This document shows positions 1 through 10,800 of a stretch of DNA of 64,000 bases, piece after piece (the stretch's first letter is position 1; each line of letters opens with the position of its first letter). The notes beneath the pieces were generated by a model, which worked only from the letters and a program-made list of their open reading frames with translations, was not told the origin of the DNA and did not search any database. Source of the stretch: Ciona intestinalis (taxonomy: Eukaryota; Chordata; Ascidiacea; Phlebobranchia; Cionidae); the NCBI RefSeq assembly GCF_000224145.3, contig NC_020175.2, positions 2,765,278 to 2,829,277 of the forward strand, in the 5' to 3' direction. Position numbers and translations under genes: made by a program.

Positions 1-428
1 AGGTATTTTTTATTGTTTTTATACCTTAAATAGTATAGTACTCAATATAAATAGTGTAAATAATATGGAAAGTGTACCAGCGAGTCGAAGTAAGCGATCG
101 CTGAATTTCTGCGATCCAAAGCGTCTTTCTGAAAGAGCCCAGACTCCGTTAAAACCTATATAAACGATCCAACACCTAAACATTTTTTAACACAATCTAT
201 TTTACCTAAAAAGGTGTTTTTTTCCTAGATTTTTAATATGTTATTCTTGATCATAAATACTACAAAAAAACGTTGAAAAACCTTTTGTAGGAATTTTTTT
301 GGGGTTCGAGCCATATTTTTCATATATTGACCCGACTATAAAGTTAGTTGACAATTTAGGACAGGTGTTTTAAGCTAAAAAAATAATACCAGCATGTTGC
401 AACTTTGAATTCGTATAAGTTAAAACAG

Positions 429-592
429 TGCTTCAGGTGAGGATTGAATGTGCTAAAGGTGTCCCCACACTACTATTTTTCACATGAGCTGTAACTATTG
501 TAAGTTGGGTAATACAAAAAACTGTTGTAAGTTGGGTAATACAAAAAACTGTTATATAAGTACGGCGCGCTAACCGATTGCGCCACTGGAGC
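429..592 (-). pseudogene. tRNA-Ile(TAT)-like relic with intron-like insert
   Basis: Read on the minus strand from 592, the first ~38 bases are almost the 5' half of eukaryotic tRNA-Ile(TAT): GCTCCAG acceptor arm, an intact D arm (GGCGCAATCGGTTAGCGC) and CTTATA at the anticodon. A degenerate 3' half lies at 448-429, where CCTCACCTG-AAGCA pairs with the acceptor start with one mismatch; its T-loop reads ATTCAATCC instead of GTTCGAGCC. The ~100 bases between could be an expanded intron, as tRNA-Ile(TAT) genes usually carry one, and they contain a 27-bp direct duplication (about 500-553). The damaged B box and T stem make it probably non-functional. Confidence 0.45.
500..553. repeat. 27-bp direct tandem duplication (2 copies)
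   Basis: The unit starts GTAAGTTGGGTAATAC and ends AAACTGTT; two identical copies stand side by side within the intron-like part of the tRNA-Ile relic. Confidence 0.85.
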
Positions 593-1208
593 TGCCGTTT
601 TCTCACACCTATTTTTGTAAATTACCAAATTGATCACCCTTTATCTTTTCGACCACTGCCTGCGCAACACTTGCATAAACTATATATGAAACCTTTAACC
701 AAACATACGCAATAAAGTTGCAAAGGTTAGTAGGGCGGGGTAAAAAAGACACGTTTTCAAGTGTTTTTCTCATCCTATTTGGTAGTACTCAAAGAATATT
801 TACATAAATATGTACCCGTACACAATGGGTCGAAGGGGCTTTCATAAATGTTCAAAATATAATCAGAAAATGTTAAATATAGGCGCTAAGGGTATCCATC
901 TTACCGCACATCACTATATATATATTTTATACACAGCTTTCACACCTTAATGTGAAAAGTTAAATTTTGTCTGGTAGCACCCTCAATTAAACAGCAATGG
1001 ATTATTTGTACAAAAATAAGCTATCTTTGGCATTAAACGCTTACACCATTAGAAATCGGCCGTGTATTAACCGTGGGGCTATAATTTCCTTGATTAAGTT
1101 AGATAAACGTATATGCTACGCCTTGTAAGTGTAATCTTTGATTCGCAGTGTAAACGCGTGTGAGAACTTATTACTTTTATAGTAAACGGCCTAAGCTATT
1201 AGTTTTGT

Positions 1209-1400
1209 ATAGTAAGATGGGGAATTACGAGACAACTTCACCACATAATATCCAAATATCTTGATCGTGTTTTAAACAATCAACAACGGTATATGGAAGT
1301 CACGTGGTGATACACTTTTATAATTCTTTGATTGTTCTTTGTTTTTTAAATTATGGGAAAATAGAAGGAAAATGTGTCCTATCTTTCCCCACTTTACTAT
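1209..1400 (+). mobile_element. MITE family A, copy 1
   Basis: Forward copy ending in TACTAT. It has the family's middle block (GATCGTGTTTTAAACAAT) and both diverged ends; the left end reads AGTAAGATGGGG. Confidence 0.8.
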
Positions 1401-1518
1401 CCGCTAAAACTTCCCAATTCAATCCTAAACTGGACTTTATATATCTAACGCTATACTGAGTATAATAACTCACTAATTTGACAACGATTTTCTGCTTTTA
1501 CTATTCATAATTCAGTAT

Positions 1519-1709
1519 ATAGTAGGGCGGGGAAAGATGGAACACCTTTAGCACATGATATCTAAATATCTTGATCGTGTTTTAAACAATTAACAACAGT
1601 GTATGGAAGTTGTAAGGATACGGTTTTATAATTCTTTGATTGTTCTTTGTTTTCTACCTATTGGGATAATAGAACGAAAATGTCTCCCATCTTCCCCTAC
1701 CCTACTATA
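1519..1709 (+). mobile_element. MITE family A, copy 2 (near full length)
   Basis: Forward orientation. The ends TAGTAGGGCGGGGAAAGATG and CATCTTCCCCTACCCTACTA are inverted repeats of each other, flanked by TAT/ATA as expected for a TA-target element of the Tc1/mariner-type MITE class (class assignment is inference). Confidence 0.85.
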
Positions 1710-2214
1710 TAACTTTAAAACAAAAAACCATTCATAAGTATAACTAACCACTACGACAATTAAACGAATTACTGCTTAAACTCTCCATAACCTGCGCGCA
1801 TTCGCTTTGGTAAAATACGCCTCCACAAACAAGTTAAACCCGCTTAGTGTTTATATCCGCCTAAGGCATTGGCAGATCTTGGTGCGAAATATTCCGAGTC
1901 GCATCGATCACAATAAGCTATAAACCTCAATGCCATTCAAGTGTGTCATCAGTGGTTTTAGACGTCCAAATATCAAATGAGGTTACACCAAAGCCGCAAG
2001 AATTTGGGCATATAGTGTGATTATCTGAACAAAAATTTTGAATTCGCTTATAGTTCTAAATTTTTGTGAACTAGAAATATTATGCGATTTTACTTAGTTT
2101 CGCTTTTAAAGTTGTATGAAAGAATCTATTGACGTATCTTGCAGCAGTAATCGTAGAGCACCTAAAAAAGAACAGTCAATAAGTGCCATTATGGTACTAG
2201 GCATGTATTATAAA

Positions 2215-2400
2215 GTACTGTGAGGGAAGATGGGACACCTTTAGCACATAATATTCAGATATCCTGATCATGTTTTAAACAATTAACAACGGTCTATGGG
2301 GGTCGTGAGAATACGGTTTTATATTTCCTTGAAAGTTCTTTGTTTACTACCAAATCGTACGAGAACATAGAATATATATGCCTATCTGTTTCTGCGTGGG
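2215..2400 (+). mobile_element. MITE family A, copy 3 (right end lost)
   Basis: Forward copy starting GTACTGTGAGGGAAGATG. The middle block is present but the right terminal repeat is missing after ~2365, where the sequence passes into a SINE fragment. Confidence 0.7.
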
Positions 2401-2411
2401 GAGCATATAAA

Positions 2412-2495
2412 TAAACGTTAAAACACGGTTGTTCTGTTTCATACACCTTTGGTTATGACGTGAGCGACGAACCACTGAGCTACGACGTCAAATTT
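2412..2495 (-). mobile_element. SINE fragment (minus)
   Basis: Carries the SINE body motif TTCTGTTTCATACACCT followed by GAACCACTGAGCTACGACG, which resembles a reversed tRNA-like head. Internally deleted relative to full copies such as 43758-44036. Confidence 0.5.
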
Positions 2496-2577
2496 CACAT
2501 TCAAACTTAGAATCTCCACTTCCAAATAAATCCATAATCGCATGTTTCGAATAATGGCATAATTAAACATAAATGTT

Positions 2578-2757
2578 TTTTTTGCCTGCTAGGTGTAGCG
2601 ACCACGCTTATTTTCTTCCAACTAAATGTAAATATGTTTTTAAATTTAAGCGTGTTTTAACAACTGTTGTTTTAACGCTATATCCCGTCTTTTCGTTTAA
2701 AATATACCTAAATCATTGCTACCGTAATCGAAAAGACAAATGCAGTTATTGTTATGT
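2578..2757 (+). repeat. Dispersed repeat C, copy 1
   Basis: Unclassified interspersed repeat beginning TGCTAGGTGTAGCGACCACG, passing through CGTGTTTTAACAACTGTTG and a CTACCGTAATCG block, and ending in an AT-rich TTATTGTTAT tail. Eight copies lie in the window in both orientations. It could be the 3' end of a LINE or a SINE without a recognisable head. Confidence 0.75.
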
Positions 2758-2758
2758 A

Positions 2759-2944
2759 TAGTATAGGGTGGGGGGAGATGGGACACCTTTTTGCATTCTA
2801 TTTTCTCCTCCATCTTGGTAGAAGGCAAAGAACATTCAAATAATCATAAAAACATATATCTTCACGACTTCCAGAAGCTGTTGGCAATTGTTTCTAACAC
2901 CACCATATTTGGATATTATGCGCATCCCCCCACCCTATACTATA
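2759..2944 (-). mobile_element. MITE family A, copy 4 (reverse)
   Basis: Reverse orientation. It starts at GGGTGGGGGGAGATGGGACA and ends at CCCCCCACCCTATACTATAG, with the middle block inverted relative to copies 1-3. Confidence 0.8.
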
Positions 2945-3062
2945 GAAAATTGTTTTATTATTATTAACATAATGAGCTTGTTTCAGAAGATGGGTGTTAA
3001 CTGTGTTATGCGAATATCTGATAAATTAAAAAAACAACGCATTTTTCATATTGAATATAAAA

Positions 3063-3068
3063 TTTATT
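3063..3068 (-). promoter_or_regulatory. TAF6L: Poly(A) signal of TAF6L
   Basis: TTTATT on the plus strand is a canonical AATAAA on the minus strand, 56 bases beyond the TAF6L stop codon. Confidence 0.7.
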
Positions 3069-3123
3069 TTCCTTTTGAAATTTTGTATTGACAACTTATT
3101 CAATACACGTAATAGATACAAAA

Positions 3124-5771
3124 TTACAGATACGATGTTAATAAATTATACGATCGTGTAAGTCTGGCCGACCGTGCACGATACTTTCGATGCGAAACAT
3201 TTATTTGTGGGTATGGGTTCGGTCTATGAGAGCTGTTTTGATGAAACCCGAACTTCCGAACCACAGGCCTCGGTGTACCGAAGTTTATGTAGATAGGTTT
3301 GTTGAAAATTGAACGCACGCGGTCGAACATTTCGTGCATGGGAAATTTGACCGTAGGGGGAGTGATTGTCGGCAGTTCGCAGCTCGAAAATCGTGGGTAT
3401 GACGGTTGCGGTGGCGCTATTTCTTTTTTTAAGTCCCCAATTGGAGTGTATGGTTGTAAGTTATAATAGATGGTATCGCCGAAAAGTTCTGTAATTTGCG
3501 CGAGCAAAATCGGGTCGTTCGGACTGTTTTTGTCAAAGCACCGTCGCAAGCAGTGGCAGACGGCGCCTAACACTTTCTGAGCGTCTTCTTTCATATGAGC
3601 GCTCGTGAGCGAACGGTCGTTCGTGATTGGCATGATGTGATCGACTACTAACTTGGTGAGCATTGGCAGCAGCACTGTCCGTACAGGTTCCTCGCCAAGA
3701 TAATATATAACAGCCAGGGCGCCATACTGCGAACATAACGGCTTTGTGGGGTCGGAAAGAACATTCCTGGTCGCCACTTTTACACTGCCCAACATTTCCT
3801 CTGTTTTCTGGGGGTACTGGTGCACTATCTGGGTGATTATCCTCGCCCCGTAATCCCTTAGCAGCCAGTGGTCATTCAAAGGGTTAATAGAAGCAGCTAA
3901 CGGCTCAAGAACGCAGTACATAGCAGAAGAAAGCAAGGGGTTAAGGTAATCAACTAAACTAAGATTAGGGTTCATGAGCATAGCTTTCATGGTATACAGC
4001 ATCCATGATAACTTGTCGAGATCATGACTTACAAGGCTAGCTTTGGTCAGAAAGGTAACAAAATATGGGACGCACGGGGCAACTCTGGGATTACTCCTCA
4101 AATCAGTAAGCATTTCACAGAAAACTGGTTTGTTGTCAGTAAGAAGTGACTCCACCAACGTGCTGTAATATTTCGTGAACTGATCGGTATTGGGTTGGAG
4201 TCGGACTTCTGTTTCTGGAAAAGTGATTTAAAACATGAATTAATTAAAACTTTAGACTTTTAAACGGGCATACCACTGAAAATGAAAATTTGTGTATTGA
4301 TAGATATGCTTAAATGTGATCTAAAGGTAACATCAAAGTTTAAAAATATAAAGCAGCTTTTGAAAAAAGAGTCTCAAAAACATAAATGGCCCGCTTGTCT
4401 GCTAGGTGTAGCGACCACGCTTATTTTCTTCGAACTAAATGTAAAAATATTTTTAACTGTAAGCATGTTTTAACAACTGTTGTTTTTTCGTTATACAGTA
4501 TCTTGTATTTTCAGTTATTTTTCGTGATACTGATACACAATAAAACCAAAATTGTTATTAAAATACCTTGCTCACTGTCCAGTTCACTTTGTTCTGAAAG
4601 TTGCATAGGTTCCTCTTTATCACATGACACATCCACTGATGATAATGTGGACGAGGAAGCAGGTCTGAGCTCAATATCAAAAATCTCATCCCTCAGATTG
4701 ATAGTGGGATCAATGGGAACATGAACATCTGCAACCTGTGTATATATAACATAAGTTACATACGCTTGGTAACTTGGTTGCGAGGTGTATGAAACAGAAC
4801 ACCCGTGTTATAACAACTGTCGCTGCCACTTGTAAGTTGGCACGAGGTATATAAAAAAGAACACACTTGTGTTATAAGGACTGTCACTGCACCACTATGC
4901 CAGGATAAATAAGTTGTAAGTGGGCATGACCGCATGAGGTGTATGAAACAAAACACCTGTGTTAAACTTAAAAAGACTGATGTTGCCTTGCCATGGGAGG
5001 ATAAATAGGTTGCATAAGTGGTAACTCATAAGTGGGCATGAGGTGTATAAAACATAACACTCGTGTTATCGTGTTATAAATACTATCGTTGCCCCGCCCA
5101 TGGGGTGGTAAATAAGTTACATTCCTTCAAGTTTTAGTTGGTGCTTAATAACGGGTAATGGACCAAGGCTCGACTGATTACCAGTTGCTTTGGCAACAAG
5201 AATGTGAACAGATTGGTTGCTAAACTTGGCTACAGTTTGCAGTTCTGCACATTATGGCAGGTGCATAATTTTTGCTCTAATGTATTAAGGTTCATTGCGA
5301 AAGTATTGATAACAAACAACCTGTGAACAGATTTTATTCTACAAAAGTGTAAAGTTTGGGGATTAAGGGGAAAATTCCAAACTTTTCTGTGAGGGGATTT
5401 TTTTCGCAGGTGATTATTCATTATCTGGCACACCCTTATATAGAATACAGTAAAATGGTAAACAAAAACAATTATCAAAAAACCTGTTTAAAATCCAGTG
5501 TGTTTGATGAGCCATGTATAGCAGGGGTGTCGCTCCAATACAGAGCTCTGTTGACGTCATTTGCGAGCAGTCGTTTCCGTCTTGCATGGCGGAGAAAAGT
5601 AGTGGATTTCGAAACCAATTCCCGAAGTCTGTAGCTCACATCCTCTGCAAGGGTTTGCTTGACAGCATCTGGTAGATCAGTTATGCCTAAAGACTCTGCA
5701 TAAATCTGAATGCTCTCTTGAGAGAAGACTGCGAATTTGCGAGTCTCTTCTACTGGAGCTGTGCTTGTCAT
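3124..5771 (-). CDS. TAF6L: TAF6-like protein (TAF6L), histone-fold/HEAT subunit
   Basis: Three coding exons, complement(3124-4214, 4567-4735, 5484-5771), give 515 residues with all splice phases consistent. Residues 1-96 are the N-terminal histone fold (AVFSQESIQIYAESLGI...LAEDVSYRLRE...RRKRLLANDVNRAL). Exon 2 is an acidic/serine-rich linker. Exon 3 is the TAF6-type HEAT region with the family signature VLEPLAASINPLNDHW and RPLC-like PTKPLCSQYGAL. The basic C-terminus (RARSARLTRSYNLLTSYL) matches TAF6L rather than TAF6. Family knowledge: TAF6L replaces TAF6 in SAGA/PCAF-type acetyltransferase complexes and pairs with TAF9 through its histone fold; it acts in the nucleus. The start is the ATG at 5771; four bases upstream is a TATATTTCAG acceptor, so the message is probably trans-spliced or has a 5'UTR intron. 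Both introns are filled with repeats. It is divergently transcribed from IQSEC, about 2 kb away. Confidence 0.93.
4262..4350. repeat. GGGCATACCA repeat, single-unit copy
   Basis: In TAF6L intron 2. GGGCATACCACTGAAAATG is followed by ~85 bases (TTTGTGTATTGATAG...) that match the end of the tandem array at 19390-19490, so both places share one dispersed element. Confidence 0.7.
4387..4556 (+). repeat. Dispersed repeat C, copy 2 (TAF6L intron 2)
   Basis: Starts CTGCTAGGTGTAGCGACCAC and includes the TTTTAACAACTGTTG block; the AT-rich end runs to within ~10 bases of the splice donor of TAF6L exon 2 (minus strand, 4566/4567). Confidence 0.75.
4740..5125 (+). mobile_element. Four-fold tandem array of SINE 3' segments
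   Basis: Within TAF6L intron 1. The SINE segment GAGGTGTATGAAACAGAACA-CCCGTGTTATAA-GACTGTCG-GGATAAATAAGTT recurs four times (near 4785, 4845, 4945 and 5035) with progressive divergence. A single SINE insertion would give one copy, so this is a post-insertion tandem amplification. Confidence 0.75.
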
Positions 5772-7779
5772 TTTTCTGAAATATATATAAATCAAGTTGT
5801 CAAGAACGCAAATACGTTTGTTTTAAAAAGTCACCATGTGATATTTATTGCACATACTACTGTTATATATACATTTTTTTAATTATTTCTTCCAAAAAAT
5901 CATAAAAAAAACTAAAAATTATGACGTAGGGGAATTCCCTATCGATAAGGTGGGGACGATATAATTTTGCATATATATTGTCAAATAATCTGTATACTAT
6001 AAATAATGTTATGCTTTTTATTAAAAATTATAAAAATCTAAACAAAAATCAACGTATAAAATTCTATTACTTGTTAAAGTATAAACAGTAATTATCTGTT
6101 CTTAAGTATAAGGTGCGTTTTCCATATTTTGCAGTTATACGGCGCGTTATCCATAAATAATTCATTTTAAATTTAAAATTGCAGTAAAAAATATTATTCG
6201 ATCGCCAATTCGCTTTTATTTTGATGGAATAAAAATAGATTTCAAACGTTTCTATAACCGAAACGACAGCCTGTGGCGGTCGAGAAACAAAACAAATCAA
6301 AACGTCATCGGGTTTGTTTTGTGAGTTTTCTCTAAAACTGTAATGGTATAAAAAAAGCGCCGACATTTTATTGCTACGGATTATGTATGTGTTCAGTCAG
6401 TGTATTCACTTCATACTAGATAATATAACACCCGTAAACATTTATTTGTAAGAAATATTTCAGATAGTTAAAACTTTGCAAATATTGAGCAGTACAAACG
6501 CATTTACTTTGCTAATGTTAAGTAACTGTAATAGGCGGTAATCAAAATATGTTTAGATTATTTTTAATAAACAGTTTTACTACATTTTTAACAGTCTTGA
6601 AATAAGTCAGGTATTGCTGTTAAACATTAAGTTATGATTATATATAGATGTATATTATTTTTTTGCAAAATGTAAGCCAGTCTTCACAATTTTGTATTCT
6701 TTAATTGAATGAGATATTCTGTATTCATGCTAGTCCTCTGTATCATTTTATTGCCAACTTGTACTTGCAGTTTACGTATTTAATCATAAACATTAGGTTA
6801 TAACAGTTGGATGTTTGTTTTTAAACTTATCCTAATTTATATGATTCAATGATTGTAGTCAACCAGTCTGCAGAGTAAGGCAGTTTCTGACGAGATGTCG
6901 TAAGACGTTTTTTTTGCATGGGGTCGTGCTATCCTCAAACATTGGCCTGCAAAGCATGTACATTTCCAAGCCACGTTAGGAAATCCTACTTAATTTAATA
7001 CAATTTTTTTATTGTTTAATTAATTGGCGTGGTGGGTCAAATTTTTGCGTGCATCACTAAAAGTTTGTAAACAAAATCGCTCGTGCACCTTCCATACTGC
7101 AAACTGGGTGGTCATTATAGGTTTTCAATTATTTCTAATCGTAATTATGTAATATAAGACAAAGTATGGCTGAATAAAATGCATATCACAAAATAGCTAA
7201 CTTAAATCTGTAATCAAATCGCTTAGAAATCCGGTAAAAGGGAATAATAAAAAATGCTTATCCAGTGACACATGCACCAGATTGAAAAGAATGGTCTGAT
7301 TTTCACTATTGGTTTCTCTCATATTCCATGCAATTTGCCAAAACAATTTAAATACAGTCTGTTAATAATAAATGAATTGTTCTAAAAACAAAAGTTTTTT
7401 GGGTAAAATATGCTTAAATTGCTATATTTCGACAAGAACTATCAGAAGAGAATATAATATTTTATTTTGTCGCTATATCCTGTCTTTCCGTTTAAAGAAA
7501 TTATAAATCTTCGCTACCGTAATCGAAGAGACAAATGAACATTTTGTATATTATTATTATTATAAATCTGCACAAAAATAAAACTTCATATGGTAACATG
7601 CGGAACGCTGCATTTCCAGTTTGAAAGACGACGCATTGTAATGTGATTTATTTAAATAGTTTTTGTATCTTTAACAAATTACAAAATATTCAAAATAGCT
7701 GATCCTTTGTTTTAGCCTACTATGTAGGTAGGAGTGTATACTTAATCCCTCAGCATCATATATGGATTTGGGATAAATT
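5772..7779. other. Divergent intergenic region TAF6L / IQSEC
   Basis: About 2 kb that must hold the upstream control sequences of both genes. It is AT-rich; one repeat C copy lies at 7464-7565. A minus-strand open frame at 6067-6366 has no recognisable domain. I see no clear core promoter motif that can be trusted. Confidence 0.6.
7464..7570 (+). repeat. Dispersed repeat C, copy 3 (3' part)
   Basis: TTTTGTCGCTATATCCTGTC through CTTCGCTACCGTAATCGAAG to a (TTA)n tail; the CTAGGTGTAGCG end is missing. Confidence 0.7.
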
Positions 7780-7806
7780 TTGGTGTTTCTTGCTAAATTA
7801 ATAAGG

Positions 7807-10800
7807 ATGAATGTTGGGAGCAGCAAGCGTGCAGTGGATTTACTCTCGGACTTAAAGGGAGTGATTGATGAGCAAGAAGCGACCATCGCAGAGCAGGCAC
7901 TTAAGATCCACAGCCTGCAGACAGAGGTTTTAGAGCTCACTGCATCACGAGATGCTCTTCTGGAAAAGATTCAGCAGTTAGAAAAGCAAGTGTAAGTTTT
8001 TGTGAAATTTTTCTGTTTTTTGGAAACTGCCTTTATGTCCCACTGTGAACTTTTTTTTTGGCCATTATTTAGTTGTGGCATTCATAGTTTAGTAATGGTC
8101 CGTTTCAAAGCCATCATGAAATAGTAAAATTAAATTACATTTGCACATAAATAGCTAATATCCGCATTTGTATACAATTTTCGTTTTTAAACTTGCACTT
8201 TGCATGCTATGCCTATAATCAATAGTCTTAATAAAGTTTTCAGTATGTTTTTGATATAAAATTTCTAAAATGCTTTGTAATTCTAAAATCAAGCTGTAAC
8301 CCTTTAGTAAGTTTAGTTTGAGTGGATGTGTAAGCTCATGCATTTTCACGCTTGTTTGTGTGCCTGTCGGTGTCCAGAACTATAGGACGGCTACTTCCTG
8401 TTCATTGCACATGCATGGTATAGTTTATAAAAGCAAACCAGTCACAACAGCCGCACCTTACCAACTTCCTTGTATTCCACATTATTATTTACTCATATCA
8501 CTCATACTATAGTTCATACATTAACAATGAATTTGATCTGTTTGACCAGAACCAGGCAAGCCTCTTTGTCAAACAAACAAGCTATGCCACAGCTATTCAA
8601 ATGAACAGAAGTGTTTTGCCACTTTCTAGTTTTTTTTTTTTTTGTAAATTTAATTGCAACAAGTTTTCCCTAGTTTTATTGATTTCTATTAATTTCCAAT
8701 TGCTATAAAGTAAGTTACAGCAGACAATTGTATAGTATATTTTATTGCATTAATAAATATCTTTATACTGTGTTCAGATTGGCTAAAAACATAAGATAAC
8801 GAAAGTAACAGTTGCAGCATTGAATTTGATCAAACGTTTAAATAGGACAAAACTTTTAATAGTTTAGGCTTTAATAACACCAGCTGTGCATATGATGTGT
8901 TGCTGTGTTTTTAAAAGTTCAAATGAAAGCAAATGCTTCCTTTTCATGAGTAGGTGGTATCACATAGTTCCCCTATTTTCGCTCTCTGCCAATTCATTGA
9001 GTGATAAAAATATTGTGCAACGCGGGATATGATGTCATTTCCTTTTTCAGTAGGCTTGTTGCGTCTTGGTGCATGTTGAATGATACCCGGCGTGCATGGC
9101 GTCAGGGAAAACTGAATTCAGTACCGTTCCACTACCCTACCATTGTATTTTCTATTAAAATCATTTATAATCAGTAAAGACCTTATTGCAGCTGAATACA
9201 ACAATTTTATAATGGTAATTTAACTGGTGTAAATGATCTCGAATGTAAAATTACTTCTATGTCCAATGTAGCATGCTCTGACTACTATCACTGGCACTGT
9301 TATGAATGGACACTAATATTGTAATGTGTATGCTTATGTTTGGTAACTGTATGCATATGTTAATTGTTGTTGTAAAACAATGGTTCTCACACTTATTTTA
9401 CTTGCATAGCCTACCATTTTATTATTCCTACAATGTACAATGTTTTTTTAAGATTACTTTTGTGCAGGGTAGGCGGCACAATTTGTAATATTTATTATGT
9501 TTTTTCTATTCAGTAGTTTGTTTGATAAGTAAACTTAAACTGGCTTAATAATCACCACCTGGAAAAATTTCACTTCAGAACCATAACTAAAAGTAATAGT
9601 CAAATTAGGAAGGGAAATGCTTGACTGACAATGCACAATAGCATGTTATATTATGGCATATTTTATACCCTTAGTAAACACTTTTCAATTTTTATATAAA
9701 AACATCATTTTAAATTATATATACAAAAAACAGGGAAAATTCAAGACATGTAGACATATACAGTCCTATTTTGCATTTGTGGACAATTTTTTGTGTTCGG
9801 TACCTATCAATAGCACAAAATATATCTAATCCATTTTGTTAAGACATTCCACAAAAGCTTGTTATATTATTATTATACATAAAGCACTCAGATAGGTTAT
9901 GATGCAATTCCCTGCCAAGAACACGCATGAGTCATTCCAGCACACAGGTGCATTAAAATAGTATTTGATTACGACATGTATTTATGTACAGAAGTCTTTG
10001 TTTGAATGTATTATGTTTGCTTTGGTTTTTATTTGTCAATCTTTATTCTTAAGCTATTTGGACGACATTAGACCTAGATCTAAAAAGGCATTTAGCAACT
10101 TAGCATAAAGCAGTTTTCGTTATTATATGCAGCAATACAGCAATTCTAAAAACGAATGGTTTGCATTCATTAATTTGCTGCTCTCTACCATAAGCACGCA
10201 TTACACCATATTTTGTATAGTTTATTTAATATAACTTCGTTTAGCCTATACAGGAATATAGTTCATCTCCACCAAAATAAGTTACTCTCAAGTACACAAA
10301 ACCCACTATACCATAACAACATTATATACATACCTTGATACATTACCTTTTTAACATTACCTTTTCTTGTTTATAGTGATTCAAATGTTGGTCACAAGAA
10401 ACATCATCGGCGAAGAAGTTCCTCAGGTAAGAGGAGAGGAAGCTCTGCCTCAAATCATAAACCACTCTCATTGCAAACAAGCAATGGTTCAGGTCGGCAT
10501 TCTTTAATTCAATAATTCTCCAAAATCTCGACCTGCCTAACAACCCATGGCTTCATTATATATATATTATAAAATGTATAATATATAGTAGGGTGGGGGA
10601 GATGGGACACCTTTTTATTCTATTTTCGCATCCTATTTGGTAGTAAACAAAGAACATTCAGAGAATTATAAAACCGTATCCTACTGACTCTCATAGACCA
10701 GTGTTTAATTGTTTAAAACACGACATTTGGATATTATGTGCTAAAGGTGTCCCGTTTTCCCCCACTCTACTTACACTTAACACACTGGGTGTCAGGGTGT

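Larger units (their letters stand above)
1..3062. other. Non-coding, repeat-rich intergenic stretch
   Basis: No convincing exon is visible on either strand. The stretch holds four MITE copies (1209-1400, 1519-1709, about 2215-2400, 2759-2944), a fragment of the same MITE end near 450-478, a tRNA-Ile-like relic, a SINE fragment and one copy of the unclassified repeat with the CTAGGTGTAGCG end. The small open frames here fall inside those repeats. Confidence 0.7.

Noticed and set aside
3533-3736. 67-codon minus frame inside TAF6L
   Set aside because: It is an out-of-frame shadow of TAF6L exon 3.
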